A stretch of DNA of 64,000 nt from Sambucus nigra (lineage: Eukaryota > Streptophyta > Magnoliopsida > Dipsacales > Adoxaceae): contig OX422214.1 of assembly GCA_949130495.1 (NCBI GenBank), forward strand, positions 1,968,046 through 2,032,045, written 5' to 3'. Positions 21,992 through 33,123 of this stretch are shown one piece after another. The position numbers were made by a program, and so were the translations under genes. Within the stretch, counting starts at the first letter, position 1. The number at the start of each line of letters is the position of its first letter. The notes below the pieces were generated by a model that was not told the DNA's origin, ran no database searches, and was given only the letters and a program-made list of their open reading frames with translations.

Positions 21992-23080
21992 ATGCCTCCA
22001 CGATGTGCACCACGGGTTCCTAGGAATGCACAGCCGGAGCCCCAGCCAGCGCCAGTACAGGGCACCATGAATGCCGTTGAGGTTGCATCCATTGTATCCC
22101 AAGAGGTAAATGCCGCCCTACCATGTGTACAACAGGCACCACCACAGGCGCCAGTTGCCGCGCCAGTTCAGGCACATGCATTCCCGTATGCTTGGGAACA
22201 CGTATGTGATGCTTTTCAGAAAGCACACCCACCGGAGTTCAGCGGCACTTGAGGATGTATGAGTGCACCGAAGTTCAAAAGAAGGTGCTAGCTACTTTCA
22301 AGCTAGTTGGATCTGCACTGCAGTGGTGGGAGTCTATTACCACCGTGGAGGAGAGAGACACTCTCACGATACAGGAGTTTTGGGTGCGGTTTGACCGCAA
22401 GTACTTTCCGTCAGCACTTCACACGGAAATGAGGAGGAAGCTAATGAATCTCAGACAGGAGGGAAAGACTGTGGCCGAGTATGAGGCCAAATTTACAAAT
22501 CTACTGAATATTGTCCCAGATGAGATACCGACAGAAGAGAAAAAGATCCAGAAGTTCACCGATGGATTGACATGGACGATTCGTCAGCATTTGTTAGGGA
22601 ACCTCTCGTTGGCCACTTATTCTGACGTGGTTAACGTTGCACTGTTACACTGCCAGGATCACCGCTTTCACATGGCTGAGATCAAGAGATCAGGAGAGTC
22701 CAACCATCAGGGCAGGACTGGAGGAAATGGTGCCAGTGGGGCACAATCTGTTCAGGGGCAGAGGCAGGGTGACCAGGGTTCTCAGCAGGGGGATCATAAG
22801 AGGTTCAGATCGGGGAATTTCAGGCACGAACACGGAGGTTTTTTGGCAGGGCCATCAGGGTCCGAACGGCCATCAGGGCGAGCAGGGGCAGAATGGTCAA
22901 CAACAGTTTCACCAGGGACAGCAAGGCTAGGGCAGAAATGGTAACGGTCACCAGGGCCGTGGTCAGCAGGGGCAGTGAGGGGGAAACTTCCCGGGGAAGT
23001 GTTTCATTTGTGGTAAGATAGTCCACAAACGTCAGGAGTGTCCTGATAAGGGAAGGTCCCCACAGCAACAGTAGCAGGGT
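21992..23080 (+). pseudogene. Element 3 gag with zinc knuckle
   Basis: The N-terminal part is Pro/Gln/Ala-rich and reaches AHPPEFSGT. It then loses the conserved segment that in element 2 contains KKDITRHL, and resumes as RMYECTEVQKKVLATFKLV. The core has LQWWESITTVEERDT, YFPSALHTEMRRKLMNLRQ and IRQHLLGNLSLATYSDV. The Gln/Gly-rich linker changes frame at the T6 run. The knuckle CFICGKIVHKRQEC near 23002-23043 keeps all of CX2CX4HX4C, unlike element 2. Confidence 0.9.
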
Positions 23081-23104
23081 GCTCGACAGGAGCCGCAGAG
23101 GCCT

Positions 23105-23587
23105 ATGTTTCCCGCCGCACTCCCACCACCACCTCAGGTGGCAGCATTACCACCCATTCCAGCGGTCCCAGTTCAGCAGGGACAGGTGCAGTATGGGAGA
23201 GTATATCAGCTCCAGCAGGCCACAGCCCCGCAGAATCCACCAGCTATTGAGGGTATGTTCTCTATTCACGGGACTCAGGGGCGTATTTTATTTGACACGG
23301 GGGCTACACACTGTTTTATTGCTATGAGATTTGCACGCAACATTGGGTTGTTAGACACCGCCGAGAGTACGGTTACTTGTGTAGATTCGCCGTTGAGTAG
23401 GGGTTCCGTGATTTCCCTTGTATGTAGAGGCATGGGTATAGAGATCGGGAGGTTTACTTTACTCGCGGATATGTTAGTATTAGATATGACCGAGTATGAT
23501 GCCATTATTGGTATAGATTGGATTATTGCGTACCGAGCCATGATTGACTGCTTTAGTAGGAGTATTATCTTTGCCATTCCCGGGTAG
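23105..23587 (+). pseudogene. Element 3 aspartic protease
   Basis: IEGMFSIHGTQGRILFDTGA leads into the active site DTGATHCFIA. The domain ends LDMTEYDAIIGIDWIIAYRA. It closes with TAG at 23585 where element 2 has Gln (IPGQE). The catalytic triad is intact, but no full precursor could be made. Confidence 0.9.
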
Positions 23588-23590
23588 GAG

Positions 23591-25075
23591 ATGTTTTTAG
23601 TGGCGATGCCTCGTCCTGAGGGAGGATCGTCCACTCACTTGTACTATATAGAGGAGGAAACCTCTAAGGAAGTGGTGATACCACTTGATTCGATTCCGGT
23701 TGTTCGAGAGTTTGCCGATGTATTTCAGGATATACCTGGATTACCTCCGAGTAGAGAGATAGATTTTGTGATCGATTTGATGCCGGGCACTCGGTCTATT
23801 GCCCGCGCACCTTACCGTATGGCTCCAGCTGAGATGAGAGAGTTACGGGATCAGATTGAGCAGTTGTTGGGTCAGGGGTTTATACGGAGGAGTACTTCGT
23901 CGTGGGGTGCCCCTGTGTTATTCGTGAAGGAGAGGGATGGATCATTGAGGTTGTGTGTAGATTATCGAGAGTTGAATAAAGTCACGATACGGAATAAGTA
24001 TCCATTGCCTCGAATCGATGACGTATTCGACCAGCTCAGAGGAGCTTCTTTCCTCTCAAAGATTGATTTGAGATCGGGATACCATCAGTTGCGTATAAGG
24101 GAGGAGGACGTCTTGAAGACTTCTTTCTTAACGAGATATGGTTCCTACGAGTTTCGGGTTATGCCTTTTGGTTTGACCAATGCTCCAGCCGTGTTTATGG
24201 ACTTGATGAATAGGGTGTTCAGAGAGTTCCTAGATCAGTTCGTCATTGTTTTCATTGATGACATTATGGTTTACTCCCAGACAGAGGAGGAGCACGCCGA
24301 GCATTTGAGGCAGGTTTTGCAGACGCTACGTCAGAACGAGCTGTATGCAAAGTATGAGAAGTGCGGGTTTTGGCTGAAGGAGGTTCAGTTTTTGGGACAT
24401 ATTATTTCCGACCAGGGGATATCTGTTGATCCGTGGAAGGTATCCGCGGTGAGGGAGTGGGTATAGCCCACGACACCGACTGAGATCCGTAGTTTCTTGG
24501 GCTTAGTAGGATACTACAGGAGGTTTATTCGGGGTTTCTCCAAGATAGCGGGCCCCATGACACATCTGACTCGTAAGGGTGTGCCATTCATCTGGAGTGA
24601 TGCCTGTCAGTTGGCATTTGATGAGTTAAAGGACAAGTTGACTTCAGCACCTGTGTTAGCATTGCCGAGACCGGGAGTTGAGTATTTAGTTTACACTGAT
24701 GCGTCCTTACAAGGACTTGGAGGCGTATTGTAGCAGGAAAGTCAGGCCATAGCTTATGCTTCCCGTAAGCTTAAGCCTCACGAGAAGAATTACCCCACCC
24801 ATGACTTGGAGTTAGCGGCAGTGGTATTTGCCCTTCGGATTTGGAGACATTACCTCTTAGGGGAGAAGTTTCAATTATTCACGGACCACAAGTCCCTACA
24901 GTACCTATTCATGCAGAAGGAGTTGAATATGCGACAGCGAAGGTGGCTTGAGTTTGTGAAGGATTATCAGTTTGATATCCAATATCACCCGGGGAAGGCT
25001 AACGTGGTAGCAGACGCGTTGAGCCGTAGACCAGTAGATGAGGTGGCAAAAGTGTGGAAGGCAAAGTGGAAGGAG
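23591..25075 (+). pseudogene. Element 3 reverse transcriptase and RNase H
   Basis: RT spans [67 protein letters not shown] and the catalytic [10 protein letters not shown]. Its thumb/connection is [20 protein letters not shown]. RNase H has [42 protein letters not shown] and [13 protein letters not shown] at 24464 and 24731 are Gln in element 2. Apart from the stops the frame is continuous, so this is the best template in the window for phylogeny. Confidence 0.94.
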
Positions 25076-26330
25076 TTGGGACACCAGGATGCAGTGGCCC
25101 GGTCATTCATGTCGGTAATGACTGTTACACCGCAAATTGTCACGAGAGTGGTGAAGGCACAAGCAGATGACTCGTTCTGTCAGGAGCAGATAGTTCGATT
25201 ATTAGCAGAGGGAGTCGAGTCCTATACCGTTAGCTCATACGGGGGATTACGCTTCAATGGGAGACTGGTAGTTCCGGAAGGGGAGGAATTGCGACACGAG
25301 GTAATGGCAGAGTCGCACGGCTCACGGTTCGCGGTACATCCCGGTGGGGACAAAATGTACCGAGACATGAGACGTTAGTATTGGTGGAGCGGGATGAAGA
25401 GAGATATTGCCATGTTTGTTTTTAAATGCGCCACTTGTCAGCTGGTAAAAGTGGACCATCAGAGACTGGCAGGACTTCTACAGCCATTAGAGGTCCCGAT
25501 GTGGATGTGGGAGAGCATATCCATGGACTTTATCACGGGGTTACCTACGTTACAGAGTGGTCACACCTCCATTTGGGTAATTGTGGACAGGTTAACCAAA
25601 GTCTCTCATTTTCTACCCGTAAGGACAAATTATACTATGGGACAGTATGCCCAGCTTTTTATTGCAGAAATAGTGAGACTTCATGGTGTGCCCTAAGTAT
25701 CGTGTCTGACAGAGACAAGATATTTGTTTCACGGTTTTGGGAGAGTTTTCAGGAGGCCATGGGCACGGAATTGCGGTTGAGTACGGCGTATCACCCGCAG
25801 ACCGATGGGCAAACCGAGCGTACAAATCAGATGTTGGAAGACATGTTGCGTATGTGCATCATTGATTTTGAGGGTGGATGGGAGCAGTATCTTCCACTGG
25901 TGGAGTTTGCTTACAACAACTCCTACCAGTTCACCATTGGCATGGATCCATTTGAGGCGTTGTACAGTAGACCTTGTCGTTCCCCAGCATGTTGGTTGGA
26001 GGTGGGGGACAACAAACTACTTGGGCTGAAAGTGATTCAGGATACTTCGGCAAGGATAGAATTGATACGGGGTCGCATTCTGGTAGCTCAGGATCGGCAG
26101 AAGAACTATGCTGATGTGAAGAGGTTCTTCAGGGAGTTCCAAGTGGGGGACCAGGTTTTACTCAGAGTATCTCCTATGAAGGGGATTATGCGATTTGGGA
26201 AGAAGGGGAAGTTCGCACCGAGATATGTGGGGTCATTTCCTATCATCGAGCGGATTGGGTCTGTTGCATATAGACTTGGGTTACCGGAGCATTTGCACAG
26301 GATTCATGATGTGTTTCATATTTCCTCGCT
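25076..26330 (+). pseudogene. Element 3 integrase
   Basis: The zinc module is [20 protein letters not shown] plus [11 protein letters not shown]. The DDE core has [29 protein letters not shown] and [18 protein letters not shown]. The C-terminal GPF/Y-like region is [24 protein letters not shown] lies between zinc motifs (25376) and a one-base deletion near 25693 (LHGVP then SIVSD) shifts the frame. Confidence 0.93.
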
Positions 26331-26598
26331 AAGGAAATATCTTAGAGACAATTTGGCTCATTCTCACATTGCTTTGGAGGACATCGATCTCCGACCCAAA
26401 AGCTCCTACGAGGAGGGGCCGATTGCTATTTTGGACCGAAGTGAGAGGAAACTGCGGTCAAAGATAGTTCCGTTAGTACGTGTTCAGTGGCGGCATCATA
26501 ATGTCGAGGAGTCCACATGGGAGCGCGAGGATGAGATGCGCGAACGTTATCCAGAGTTGTTCTTACCAGGTACTTTCCAGTTCCGAATTTTGGGATGA
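26331..26598 (+). pseudogene. Element 3 chromodomain-like tail
   Basis: [20 protein letters not shown] then [18 protein letters not shown] is the aromatic/charged tail of Tekay-type chromoviruses (a diverged chromodomain). It is followed by [11 protein letters not shown] and the stop. This fragment is itself unbroken. Confidence 0.85.
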
Positions 26599-26610
26599 AA
26601 TTATGTTATT

Positions 26611-26620
26611 AGGGGGGAAG
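26611..26620 (+). promoter_or_regulatory. Polypurine tract of element 3
   Basis: AGGGGGGAAG, two bases before the 3' LTR start TGTAATACCCCG. Confidence 0.92.
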
Positions 26621-27256
26621 TATGTAATACCCCGCATTTTTATCGATATTTATTTATGGGATTAATTAAATTAAATGTGAATTAATTGAGAATTAGTCCG
26701 GATAAAATACTAACGAGATGGGAGTTGGTATTTAATTATAATGTGTACATATGGCAATATATAAATATTGAAAATATTGAAATTGTCGCGAGACTGAAAT
26801 ACGGCAATTTGGAAAATTTTGTTGGGACGCGCGTGACAGTCGCGTCAGGTGGTTAATTATTTAAATTAAAAAGTGAATTTTATTTTTATCAATCGTATGG
26901 TCATTTTGAGTGCGCCAACGCGTCCGGAAGGGTCGAAATAGTCAGAAAACACTAGCCGGGAGTTTAGTTTGGGTCCCGGGGCATTTTTAGGCCATACCGG
27001 CAACCCAAAAGGGTAGTTTGGTAATTTCGAAATTTTGGGAATTAAAACCCACGAAAATTAGAGTTAAAAATCTGACTTAGTATTAACCCACTTAACCATT
27101 TCCAACCCCAATCAAGTTAGTGGGGTACGGGAGAAGTTTAGAAATATCAAACTTGCCAAAAACCAACCCCCACCTCCATTGTCACCTTGAGAAGAACATG
27201 TAGAGAGAGAGAGAGGAATTCAACCATCTTCGACCAACAACAAATCTGAAGAACAT

Positions 27257-27265
27257 AAGGCAAGT
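27257..27265 (+). other. GC-type splice donor candidate in LTR group A2
   Basis: AAG/GCAAGT, the consensus for GC-AG introns, 637 bp into the LTR. Equivalent sites lie at 3381 (+), 60528 (+), 31543, 32429, 39471, 54627 and 57952 (-). Confidence 0.5.
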
Positions 27266-27692
27266 GATTTAGTTTCAATTAATGCAATGAATGTGTTCTT
27301 CCATGTTTAGGTAATTATCGAATTTTGTCTTGGAAGATTGATATAGACCCATGAATTTGAGGATTAAAACTATGAACCATGTTAGGAATTGCATGTAGAC
27401 ATATTCTGGACGAATTATGAACTCAAAATATAACCCTTGATGATCTAAAAATGGATTTAAGAAGAGACTATTTATTGTTCTTGAAAGAAATAGAAAACTA
27501 GGGTTCTTGATGAAGTTTTGATCCAAATAAAGCCCTTGGTTGATGAATTATTGGAGTTAGAACGTTAACAATGTTATAGGATGGTTGTATGATGATATTA
27601 TAACGTTAGATTAGAGTTTCTTGCATTATAATGGTGTTTTGAGATGTTTTGAAAACTGCAAAACGAAGCAGTCCGTAGCCTACCTGGTGCGA

Positions 27693-27765
27693 TCGATCGA
27701 TCGACATTCATCAGTCGTTCGATCGACCACCATCGATCGATCGAAGGTAAAGGTCGATCGATCGA
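27693..27765. promoter_or_regulatory. LTR palindrome array, group A2
   Basis: Boxes start at 27693, 27715 (one mismatch), 27733 and 27754; spacing is 22-18-21, close to the 22-16-22 of other groups. It starts 1.07 kb into the LTR. Confidence 0.8.
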
Positions 27766-28878
27766 CCTTCCCAGAATGAGTAAAAATTTTCCTAGTTAAA
27801 TTTTAATGTTTTTAACCCTTAGTAAATTATTATTGGAGACTTTATGAATATCCTTAAACTTAAGGAAGACCAGTAGGTATGGTTATACAACTTGGACATT
27901 AATTAGAATTCGTTTGAGGAATTATTCTAAAACCTAATGAAATTCGATGAGTGAGATAATATTAGGGTTTAAAGAGTAAATTTGAATAATTTCATGAAAT
28001 GAGGTTTGGGGCAGAAGTAAGGACCTTAGGAATAATGATGTTATATGTGGGAATAATAGGGGACTTAATAATCTCTTCGAGATAGGTTTTAAGTATAAGA
28101 AACTATGACGTGAGACATGTCGACAGTTTAAATTTTATATTACCGGGAGACTTAAAATATATAAAATTGGAATAATGGTATAAGGATGTAGAGTATACCT
28201 TTATTAATATTGAGATATCTAAGATGTGTGAATGCTTAGTTTATGATTTTATGTGTATGACATACCTACCATACTTTCTATCACGGGAGGTTTACGTTCG
28301 CTTAGGGCCATCTAATCTTTGTGTTGCCCAGATTTAGATTGGTACCTCGAGGACATAGTTCAAGAGAACGACTAATTTGTGAGTTAATAAGCCAGCTGAC
28401 TATGGAGCGTAGGTATGTACGTAAACATGGATATGTTGAATTATGTTCGCCTCCATTTTTGTGTGTGGTGTTTATTCCAACAATTCCTGAGAGATTCAGA
28501 ATTTGTAATCCTTATGTACGTGATGTACCGGGATGGATAGCAGAGTATGTGTGCACCGCAGCTTAGCCTCGGGGTGCTTGTATTGTATATTTATGATGTG
28601 AATAATATACGGTTAAAGGAAAAAGGAATTCGTTATGTTTAATTGTGAGTATGGTTCTTGTAACATTTTGAAAAGATAAAAGGGGGAATTATACCAATAA
28701 ATGGTTTTGTTAATAATTGGGAATCCGAGAATTAAAGTAGAACGCTCTATTTAATTGTTAAGGTTGGTAATAAAAAACGTGAACCGAGTAGAAATGTTAG
28801 AAACTCTTATGAACTAGATAGATATGAGAAACACATGAATGGGTACAGGAACGTTAGGAGTGCACAGTTAGACGAGAG

Positions 28879-29030
28879 GTGAGTATTTCATGTGAGAGCA
28901 CGTCCTAACATGTATTTTGCATTTATTGTTTTAAATATTATTAAAGCAATTGATGTTTTTAAAATACTCTCCACTTTCGGGCTCTGACCCGTTTTCTTTG
29001 AAATCTATTTTTTTTATAAAAACCTTTTAG
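28879..29030 (+). other. Predicted 152-bp LTR leader intron, group A2 (3' LTR)
   Basis: Donor CGAGAG/GTGAGTAT is a near-perfect plant 5' splice site. The branch box TCTGACC lies about 43 nt before acceptor CCTTTTAG. The next exon starts GTGCCCAGCCACAAGG. Confidence 0.62.
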
Positions 29031-29542
29031 GTGCCCAGCCACAAGGACACCATGCATAGTATTTCCATTCAGGTGACGAGATGTAGCTGTTGTGGAAGTT
29101 ACAGGGCCTTGACAATAGACGCCTCTTTTCTAGTCTTGATTCCATATTCAGTTTCATCATTGTAGGGCATGTCGCCCATTTCCATTAGAGACATTTTATA
29201 TTTAAGTTATTCAGACTTTGGTTTGTAATTAATTCAGGATACACTATTTCATTTATTTCAGTTGTGGTATTGTTGTGAGGAGTATTTCCTCCAGACTTAT
29301 TATTATTCGTTGGTTATTCTATTGCTTCTTTATGGTGAATGGTTATGTTATTCTTTCAAAATTCTTTTATTGCATGTTAATCAGATTTAATTTAAAATTT
29401 GACAACTTACTTTTTAAATACTAGGTGGTTAGTAATCCTTAAATGTTTTTGACAGTGATTATATTAACTTAACCAACTTGGCATTTTGTATTAATTTAAT
29501 AAAAGAGTAGCTACCCGGTATTTAATTAGTCGGGGTGTCACA

Positions 29543-32219
29543 TAACTGAATCACAATGTCCAAATAAACAACTGAATAATGGAAAGGGTGACACATGCCC
29601 CACTAAATGAATATGCTAGGAGTGGAGTCAAATAAATGAAGTCGTCTAAGAAAGAGGCCTGCAACTCCCACCTAAGCTGCATCGCATTCCTTCCAACGGA
29701 TGCTACACAAGACGCCCCTGTGGCTGGGCACCTATAATATATACATATATATATAAGAGAGAAATAGAAATAGAAACGGGTCAGAGCCCGATAGTGTAAA
29801 AGATTTAAAATTCGTTTAGCAAGTATTTAAAATGTTTACAGGCCAATGCAACAACATATTATTGCGACACTCTGTTGAGAAATTCTCACCTCTCTTCTAA
29901 TGTGCACACCTATCGTACTAACCTTCCCAACGGTTTATCTTATCTTATATCACAGTAATCTTCCCATTGATTTAACTTATCTTAGGTTACTCGTAAGATT
30001 TAAAACTGAACAACATAATTGTTTAAGAGGATAATTACATTCCGTGACAAAGCTCTCATTTTAACTTTATTTATTAATAAAGTTTCCCAGTGTCATATTA
30101 TACTTTTCAAAACAAGTGTTTCCAATTTGAAGTCAAGATTCATATCTTAGCTACCATAACACAGTAGGCAGTTCCAAATTTCAGAATTTCATATATATAT
30201 TAAATATTCGTATAATATATATATATTCTAACAGCACCCCACATAAAAATTATGGTGCGTGCATACTCTGCTATCCAATCCATGTATCTCTCGTACTAAG
30301 GGAAATAGAAGTTCGGAATCACTCTCGAACTGTATTAACACATACACAAACAATATTGAGGCGAAGCATAGATTCCAAGTCTCTAAGAGGATAGCACAGG
30401 CCCCCACATCTCTTAGGACCGTCTGAACTATCGATTCGATAGCCTATACCAAGGATATCTATCTTCTAGGGTACGAGTCAATATCCCCCATAAAGGTACG
30501 ATCGAGATAAGACTGTCCCAACGCGATAACCTCAGGGATAGCAAGTAGCACGGGCATAATTTTCACACATAGATAGTATATGCATAAACACAGTCATATA
30601 ACTATATCAATTTAGGTACATCTCAAATACCATAATTACGACATTTGTCCTCATATCTCATTATTTAGTTCTCACGTAATATCGTTCATTTCTTACTTTG
30701 ATTCGAGGGATTTTTTTAACTTACTACGTAAAACTCATGGACTCTATCCTCTCAAGTGAAAAATTCAGAAGGTATTCATTTATGTTCCAACGTAACTATC
30801 TTACGCGTCTCCTCCTTTAATACATAGTTTCATCGTTCCTTATATGTAAGTATCCCAAAAAAAATACAACTCTTGTCTTACATTAAAGGTCCCAAAATTA
30901 TTCATATGTCCTACTGGTCTTCTTTATCTCCCAAAACATTTTAATAAGGGTGTCCAAGAATTATTTCTCATTAAATTGAATTCAACTAATTTAAAAAGGG
31001 GAAATATGAATCTGCCAGAAGGGGTCGATCGATCGAGGTCTGGGGCTCGATCGATCGAACCTTCGATCGATCGAAGCTCTTGGCTCGATCGATCGATCAA
31101 ACAGGTATGGCGAATTCTGCAGTTAATTAGTTACGAGTTCTATCACATAACCTCATCCAAATCCAAACTTTTCATTCCCAACCGCCCAAAAATTTGTACT
31201 ACTAACATTATAATGTCATTTTATGTATCTTCTACGTAAAACATGTAAATTTATGTCACTAATCATGGATTTATAGGCAAAAACTTCATAAAAATCTCAA
31301 GAACCCAAAAATTTCTTTAACATGGTTCTAATCAATCTTTTCCAGAATTTTCTTCTTCTAAAACATCATAATTTCTTGGTTTAATCCTCTACATGTGAAG
31401 GGGTTTCGAGATTTACATTCAAATCATTACTACATGCGATTTCCTATCTCAAATTTTGGGTTTTCTTCCATAAAACTCATCCTAATCATCCCTAGACTAA
31501 CACGAGTGATGCATTAATGAAGATAATCAAGATAAACACTTGCCTGGGATTCTCAAAGTTCTGGTTTGATGACGAATTTGGTGTGGATGCGTTTCCCGTC
31601 GTGCGATCTACGCGTTGGTGGTGGTGGCGGTGCAAACGGATGGATTTTGGGCCTTGGATTGCTTTGAAAGCTCTCTCCTTCCCTCTCCTATGGCCGTCAC
31701 TTGTCTTTCGTTGTTTTAACCCTAGAGGGCAACCTTAGACATCTGATATATCCCTTGAAATTTCGTGGGTTTAATTACCCAAAAATGCGAAATGTCCAAA
31801 ATGCCCTCCCAGGGTACTAATTAAGCCTAAAAACGCCCCGAGATCCAAACTAAACCCCCGGGTACACTTTTCTGACTATCTCAACCCTTCCAGACACTTT
31901 TACGCACTTAAAATGACCATATTAGTGACTTATAATATAATCACTTTTATTCATCAATATTTAGTCCCGAGGCAACACGGGCGCGTCCCGACTCAAATTT
32001 CCAAAATTGCCATTTTATTCACTTGTGACATTTAATATAACCAATATTATATATTACTTTGCTCATTAGTAATACTCAACAAATTTCCCATAATTACTAA
32101 CTCTCATCACGTTAATAATTATAACATAATTAATTTCCGAATTTCTATTAAATAATTAATTCACATTAAATTTAATAAAATCCCCAAATTAATATAGCAT
32201 AAAAATACGGGGTATTACA
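29543..32219 (-). repeat. Truncated group A LTR, minus orientation
   Basis: It aligns with 18130-20772 but lacks the first ~350 bp (the LTR 3' end). It ends GGGGTATTACA at 32219. It retains the predicted intron (29732-29889, 158 bp), palindrome array (31025-31096) and GC donor (CAG/GCAAGT at 31543). It borders a group B LTR interior directly, so it probably inserted into that LTR and was then truncated on the left. Confidence 0.85.
31025..31096. promoter_or_regulatory. LTR palindrome array, group A, spacing 22-16-22
   Basis: Four exact TCGATCGATCGA boxes at 31025, 31047, 31063 and 31085. Confidence 0.87.
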
Positions 32220-33123
32220 ATAAACCAATCAAATTTCATAAATTCTCTACCCATAATTCATAAATTCGTAGTTGTTATCATCTCCAACGTTTACTACATC
32301 CAAGACCTATCCAGATTATGATTTGAAACCTTTCAAATCCATTCAATTCTCATTATTTATGATAAATCTTCAATTCTATAATAACATGTAAACTACATGC
32401 TTTGAATCTTTGCAAGATAGATCACTTGCCTGAAAAACGTTGCTTCTGATTCGTTGATGATGTTTAGGGCTGGTCCTCCTCCTTTCTTCGGCCATAATTC
32501 CAATGAAAATGGTGGTGGTGGATGGTGGTTTTGGTTTGGAAACCGTTTGAAAACTACCCTCTAACTCACGTAGCCCACTCTCTTGTTTTTGGCTGATAAT
32601 GGCCCTAATGTATTTTCTAATAATATATTAATAAACTCTAAAATTCATGGGTCTTAATTCCTTAATTTTTAAAATTACCAAAATACCCTTCCGGGTTGCC
32701 GGTTAGGCCTAAAAGTGCCCCGGGACCCAAACTAAATCCCCGGCTAGTGTTTCTGACTATCTCAATCCTTCCGGACACGTTGGCGCACTCAAAAAGCTCA
32801 TACGGATGAAATAAAGAAAATACTTTTAAATCCATTAAATTGTCCTGACACGACTGACACGCGTGTCCCAACTAAATTACCAAAACTGCCATATTTTCAA
32901 CTCACGACATTTTTAATAAATTCAATGATCACATATTACCATAATCAGTCAGTAATATTCAACAACATATTATTAATAATACTAACTCTCATCTCGCTAG
33001 CATTTGAATCCGGATTAATTTCCAATTAATCATCCCAAATTAATTTTAATAAATCTCATAATTCAAGGCAATTTAATTTATTAAATCACATAATTAAAAT
33101 CCATAAAAATGCGGGGTATTACA
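32220..33123 (-). repeat. Partial 3' LTR of element 4 (group B)
   Basis: It matches 39263-39890 and its continuation in the complete group B LTR. It ends GCGGGGTATTACA before a polypurine tract (33126-33135). The rest was cut off by the group A LTR at 32219. Confidence 0.85.

Larger units (their letters stand above)
21992..26598 (+). pseudogene. Element 3 gag-pol polyprotein, nearly full length but broken
   Basis: Order: Gag, zinc knuckle, protease, RT, RNase H, integrase, chromodomain-like tail; about 1,500 codons in all, usual for Tekay-type elements. Gag starts MPPRCAPRVPRNAQ at 21992. In-frame TAG stops at 22928, 23072, 23585, 24464, 24731 and 25376 occupy Gln positions; element 2 keeps Gln at those of 23585, 24464, 24731 and 25376. 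TGA lies at 22976. Indels are a small deletion with frame change at about 22250, a T6-run frameshift at 22839-22844, and a one-base loss at about 25693. The last ORF (integrase core to tail) is open for about 300 residues and ends with TGA at 26596-26598, just before the polypurine tract. Confidence 0.94.
20938..29542 (+). mobile_element. Element 3: plus-strand Tekay/Del-type Ty3/gypsy element (group A2)
   Basis: Truncated 5' LTR (20938-21810), primer site, gag-pol pseudogene (21992-26598), polypurine tract (26611-26620) and full 3' LTR (26623-29542). The 873-bp 5' LTR remnant is nearly identical to 28670-29542, so insertion was fairly recent. Coding is broken by six TAG stops, one TGA and three indels. 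The left boundary is a head-to-head join with group A sequence, sharing 2 bp. Confidence 0.92.
26623..29542 (+). repeat. 3' LTR of element 3 (group A2), complete, 2,920 bp
   Basis: It runs from TGTAATACCCCG to CGGGGTGTCACA. It contains a TATA-like ATATATAAATA near 26757, a U3 block shared with other groups (26890-27060), a GC donor (AAG/GCAAGT at 27259/27260), a palindrome array (27693-27765) and a predicted leader intron (28879-29030). It abuts a truncated opposite-strand LTR with no visible spacer. Confidence 0.94.

Noticed and set aside
21810..26600. Possibility that element 3 is active
   Set aside because: Six TAG stops, one TGA, three frame-changing indels and a 5' LTR without U3 rule out autonomous activity.
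28321..28566. Plus-strand ORF of 81 residues within the 3' LTR of element 3
   Set aside because: The region is conserved with group B LTRs but with indels and stops that break the frame there, so coding is not supported.
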